A DNA stretch of 62,000 bases from contig OZ037772.1 in NCBI GenBank assembly GCA_964035545.1, positions 6,344,889 through 6,406,888 on the forward strand, in the 5' to 3' direction. Below the pieces are notes generated by a model, which saw only the letters and a program-made list of their open reading frames with translations, searched no databases and was not told where the DNA came from. Below are positions 57,960 to 62,000 of this stretch, in pieces. The stretch's first letter is position 1. The number at the start of each line of letters is the position of its first letter. The DNA comes from Bugula neritina (Eukaryota > Bryozoa > Gymnolaemata > Cheilostomatida > Bugulidae). The position numbers and the translations under genes are program-made.

Positions 57960-59380
57960 GATACTCTAGCGTTGTCTTTAACTATAAATAGACCTTTGAT
58001 TGCTTAGTCTCAGGTGCATATCTGCACTGAGTGTCCTCGCCAGATGTTTGTTAAACCAGCAGAGTACTGATTGCTTTATGGCAAGCCATAGCATGTGAGT
58101 ACATAATGACACAGCATGCAAATTCTTGCCATATAAATAATAAACTGCTATAGGGGTTATCTGCTTGACACAGTACATTTGCACTGAAAATGACAAAAAA
58201 AATGAACATATTTTTCATGGTCATACTGCTCCTATAGCAACAAACCATTTGTTACTCTTGATTATCAATAATATTCAAGTAAGTTAAAATAAAATTCAAG
58301 CATAGGATGCCTCAACAATATTATACAGTCACCTGAATCACGATTTCAATAATTTTTTGCAGTATCCATTCAGCATGTTTTCCATGTAAAGATTTTTTGC
58401 AAAAAAAATTTTTGATTTGCAAAGATTTTTCTAACTGCATGTGTGAAAAGCTGTACTTTAGGTAGCCAGACTTTTAGCACTTGTAGTGGCAACATCTGTT
58501 GAATCAAATTCAGTTTTAGGCATTGAAACGATTTGTATATCGAACTTAAGGTTTAAGTCATTACTGCAAGTAAAGAAGTGAATGCAAGTAAATGTTGTGT
58601 TATTTTTAGCATTTCTTTTAATTTAGATGCTTCATTCTGTTGAGTGTCTAATTTCACAAAAAAAATCCTCACTAATTCAACTTGTTGAATCGCTTTTTAT
58701 CGTTTTTCATCGTCATGAATGCATTAGGAAAAAGTAACTCTGAATCAACTTATATGCATCTCACCTGTATTCATACTAAAAGTAGTAAAGCCAACTCCTC
58801 CAACATCTCATCTCATCTCATCTCATCTAATTAATCTCACTCGGAGCGCTTTGGCTCCTTTATCGGAGTATAATAACAAGAAAATAAAGTTAGAAAAAGC
58901 ATATTGGTCTAAACCATAAACCAGAAAAATGCTCTCTGAGCATAGCAAACAAGAGAAAAACTTAAAACAAATCTTATGCATCTCTCAAAGCTACTCTTTC
59001 AAAGTCACCTTTTCAGGCAGTACCAACACAGAGGATTCCATGGTGTCAAATGCTCTAGTAAACAGGCTAACAAGTATATCTAATAGTTTTAATATGACAT
59101 GTAGTATTGTCTTCAAGTTAACAACTCTGATGTTGACTCTTAATTTAGTATTTCATCACATTAGCGCACATCGATGCAGTTACATGCTTTCATGCGTACA
59201 TGTTGGACAAATACTAAAAAAGTTCTTTCTATTGACTCCGTCTGATTTAGCCATTCTGCTCTTTCCCTCATTGCTTTTGTTTTAGTCAAGTACTTGTTAC
59301 TGAATATTATGAATGACAAAGTGATACTTTGCATATGTCAAGTCAGGCATTTTGGTTTGATTGCTATCAGAAACCCATGA
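57960..59380. other. Diverged pieces of FReD 5' flank and LINE tail relic
   Basis: About 57985-58110 resembles 180-280 (CTGATTG..CTGAGTG..GTTTGTTAAACC..CAGAGTA) in left-copy orientation. About 59040-59335 resembles 48790-49105 (CTAACAAGTATAT; TTAGCCATTCTGCT.TTTCCCTCAT; TTTAGTCAAGTACTT) in minus-copy orientation. Between them (TCTCA)n at 58806-58828 plus a GGAG..CTCC hairpin at 58842-58868 looks like the 3' end of a LINE on the minus strand. No gene. Confidence 0.5.
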
Positions 59381-59689
59381 ATACTAGTACTATAACTTGC
59401 ATCATGGGTCAGATAAACAGCGACTAAACTGGCATCCCTCATCACTGTACATGGAGAGGGTCAAACTATAGGCACTTAAGAACAGTTAAATATAATATCT
59501 CCCAAAGGGTCGATCGACCCATCCAGTTGGCTGTATTGTGGCCACACCTAAAGGAGGACAGAAACAAACTTCTCTCACGGCTAGCCACTTGTTCTTGTCC
59601 GCTGAAATGCAACTCTGCTCTGATGAGAAAATCTAGTAATGCAAAAGCCAGATTCTCCTTAAAAGATTTTGCAAGCAGTTTTATGAAAA

Positions 59690-60590
59690 GATATTATACA
59701 GCCAGATGAGACCAAATGCCAATTTATGTAACGTTTCCGAGCGTAAAGAGAATACCTGGGCAACAAGAGCTATTGACAGTAAAATGTTATTTGTGGATGA
59801 CAGTGCACTTTTTTCTTATTCTGCAGATGATATGCAAGCATTTGTAGATTGTTTTGCCAAAGAAGCTTTCCAATTTATTTTCAAAATGAACATAAAAAAC
59901 AGAATACTTATATCAGCCAGTTAAGATCACCTGCCCGCCAACTGAGCCAATGAATATGATCATCAACCATGAACCTTTAGTACAACGTGTACTGACTTTA
60001 AATATATTGACAGCATAGTCTCCAACAAGATTAAGAGCTGAGCTAAAAAATTGGTAGTGCCAGTGCCGCATTTTTTAGGCTGCAGAATTTTCTGTGAAGA
60101 AACAGACATGTGTCCATGCGAGTCAAGTGTTATAAAATGTACAGAGTTGTTGTACTGACAGCTTTACTGTATGGAGCTGAGACTTGGATAGTGTACCACA
60201 CTCAAATTGAGACACTACATGCCTACATTATGAGACAACTGAGATTAATACAAAATGTTATACAGCAAGACAAAGTCACAAACAAGGGAATTCTTAAGTG
60301 CGCAGATTTACCATCAATGGCTGACATACTGACAAAAAGGGGACTCTGGTGGCTGGGCCGTGTACATACAATAAAAAAAAACGCCTACACAGGCAGTTAC
60401 TGTATTCTCAACTCTGTGAAGGAAAACAAAATCATGGCAGACCACAACCGCAATTCAAAAATGTCGCTAAGCGCAACATGAGGTGGAGAGAAATACACAG
60501 AATGATGGCAAGAGGCTGCAAAAGACAGAGTGGTGTGGTGAACTGCCATCAAGACTCAAGCGTAGAGAAGTCATTGTCAAAACGACCGAC
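59690..60590 (+). mobile_element. LINE fragment, reverse transcriptase C-terminal part
   Basis: Conceptual translation over several frames gives the RT box LFVDDSALFSYSADDMQAFV (about 59790-59850), GSASAAFFRLQ (about 60052), VKCYKMYRVVVLTALLYGAETW (about 60120-60187), RQLRLIQNVIQQDKVTNKGIL (to about 60295) and RQLLYSQLCEGKQNHGRPQPQFKNVAKRNMRW (about 60390-60485). This order is that of the end of a LINE RT protein. Stops and frameshifts are frequent between about 59925 and 60105. It is a dead fragment ending in a (GA)n array. Confidence 0.8.
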
Positions 60591-60594
60591 TGCA

Positions 60595-60808
<214 letters not shown>

Positions 60809-60949
60809 ATTGTCATTAGATCACAAAACCAAGTGAAATGTTAGCCAACATATCTTGAAAACTATAATAGCAAAGATTTATCATGACTGATTCAATACTT
60901 TTTAAATATAAATTGAATACATGAGGTTTAGTATTTTATTCAGCTGTCT

Positions 60950-62000
60950 AATATCCCTATGAGGATGTTAACTATATAGTGAGTTACATTTGTGTAGTTT
61001 GTATTTACATTAGCTCAATAAGTCTATGCATTTGAGTATACAGTTTGTGTTTTAGATTCAACTTTACGTTGTGATCAATGAATAGAAATACTGTAGCACA
61101 TCTTTATTTAATTAGTGGCAAAGGTTTGGATGTGCTGTGGTTTAAGAGCAGATATGTTTTTGTTTTCTACAATATATTTGAATTTTTAAACTGCATACGG
61201 TATATCGTTGTGTACAAACACACCAACGTTTCATAATTTTTTGTTATACAATTCTTTTCACAGAAAATTGGAATTTAGCAAAAAAACATGAGAAAATAAA
61301 TGCATATGCTTGGATAGATATGTGAGATTTACTTAATAACCGCCGCCATCTAATTTACAATGCAGTTTTTGAAAAATATTGCAGAAAAACAAATCTAGCG
61401 ACAGACTACAATCGATGATCTGCAGTGCAGAAGGTTTTAGCGTTTATGTTGGCAAGAACGAGTCTAGACTTTAAAGCCTTCCATTTAAACATTTGTGAAA
61501 TTCATAATCCAGTACAAACTTCTTTAGTTCTATAACATATTACTCAAAAATACTAAACAGACCAAATGAAATGCAAATAATTTTGTTGATATAAGTAACA
61601 AGTAAAATCACTATATATCCGAACTAGAATAGTTGTATTTGCTTCTTTATTTGTATAACTTCTTTAGAAATGATTTTCTGCTAAATTTTGTAATAAATAA
61701 AAAAATTAAAACGAAATCTAAACAAACTAATGGGAAGCATAATACTAATATATAACTTGATACATAGATAATATCACGATTAAAAATAATAAATTTTTAT
61801 ACATCCTCTGATTCCTTTTTTTCTATTTTAATTATTCATTCGTCAAAATATTATAATATCACATAGTCAAATTAGTAAACGCTTGTTCAATATTGCTTGT
61901 AATTTCAACTCTTGAAAAGGAAGTTTTATGTGTTTTATATATAACTTCAAATCATGTTAAATGTTTTTTTAAAAACACTTTTATTATGATTTTCTGTTGT
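60950..62000 (-). pseudogene. Scar of a deleted FReD gene (3' flank fused to 5' flank)
   Basis: 60950-61505 matches 22800-23365, the DNA just downstream of the right FReD stop codon; 61615-62000 matches 48115-48500, DNA starting about 180 bases upstream of the right FReD start codon. Both are in minus orientation and in the right order, but exons, introns and TATA box (about 2 kb in the left paralog) are missing; only about 110 unassigned bases lie between. The simplest reading is a former FReD gene whose whole body was deleted. The window ends inside its 5' flank. Confidence 0.75.

Noticed and set aside
57978-58248. Possible signal-peptide exon on the minus strand (MKNMFIFFVIFSANVLC)
   Set aside because: The stretch aligns with non-coding FReD 5' flank near 180-280, and no partner exon in phase was found.

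Overview
The window is AT-rich animal DNA: multi-exon genes with GT-AG introns, TATA/CCAAT promoters, AATAAA signals, non-LTR retrotransposons, a tRNA-like SINE and long (TA)n, (CA)n and (GA)n arrays. Protein families (fibrinogen-related, PAN/apple, F5/8 type C lectin-like) point to an invertebrate metazoan; the sequence alone does not let me name the phylum.

Genes. The locus is a cluster of two kinds of secreted, lectin-like genes that recur as a pair. (1) A 4-exon, 253-residue fibrinogen-related (FReD/ficolin-like) gene: one complete copy on + (1826-3993) and one on - whose exons 2-4 lie at 23534-25046 while its promoter and signal-peptide exon lie at 47888-48041. (2) A 5-exon, 356-residue signal peptide-PAN-PAN-F5/8C gene: one intact copy on - (51040-57025), a + copy with two in-frame stops (10916-12501), a - copy with only the two PAN exons (15257-15932), and a short relic at about 13600-13735. 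Three intact or mutated paralogs, a truncated one, and a scar where an FReD gene has been cut out (60950-62000) show a birth-and-death cluster, of the kind often seen for recognition or immune-type genes; that role is inference.

Layout. 1-11594 (+) and 15257-25533 (-) are arms of a large inverted duplication round a 3.7 kb centre. Each arm carries FReD, two tandem copies of a 2.6 kb non-coding unit ending in a SINE, then PAN exons. The right arm is interrupted at 25534-47795 by a 22,262 bp insertion with a perfect 8-bp target duplication, an empty site in the left arm (1955-1962) and inverted subterminal motifs. The insertion holds a decayed non-LTR element with restriction-like endonuclease (33.1-36.0 kb), a 5'-truncated LINE (39.2-40.16 kb), a long hairpin (30.6-30.97 kb), low-complexity AT-rich DNA and a polypyrimidine minisatellite. 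The right arm resumes at 47796-49750 with the FReD promoter and exon 1. Beyond it are the intact PAN-PAN-F5/8C gene with large (TA)n arrays in intron 1, a 350 bp CpG-rich MITE (57550-57899), a LINE fragment with a (GA)n tail, and the FReD deletion scar at the window's end.

I see no CRISPR array, rRNA, functional tRNA or bacterial-type operon. All alignments were made by eye; identities are approximate unless stated as exact.
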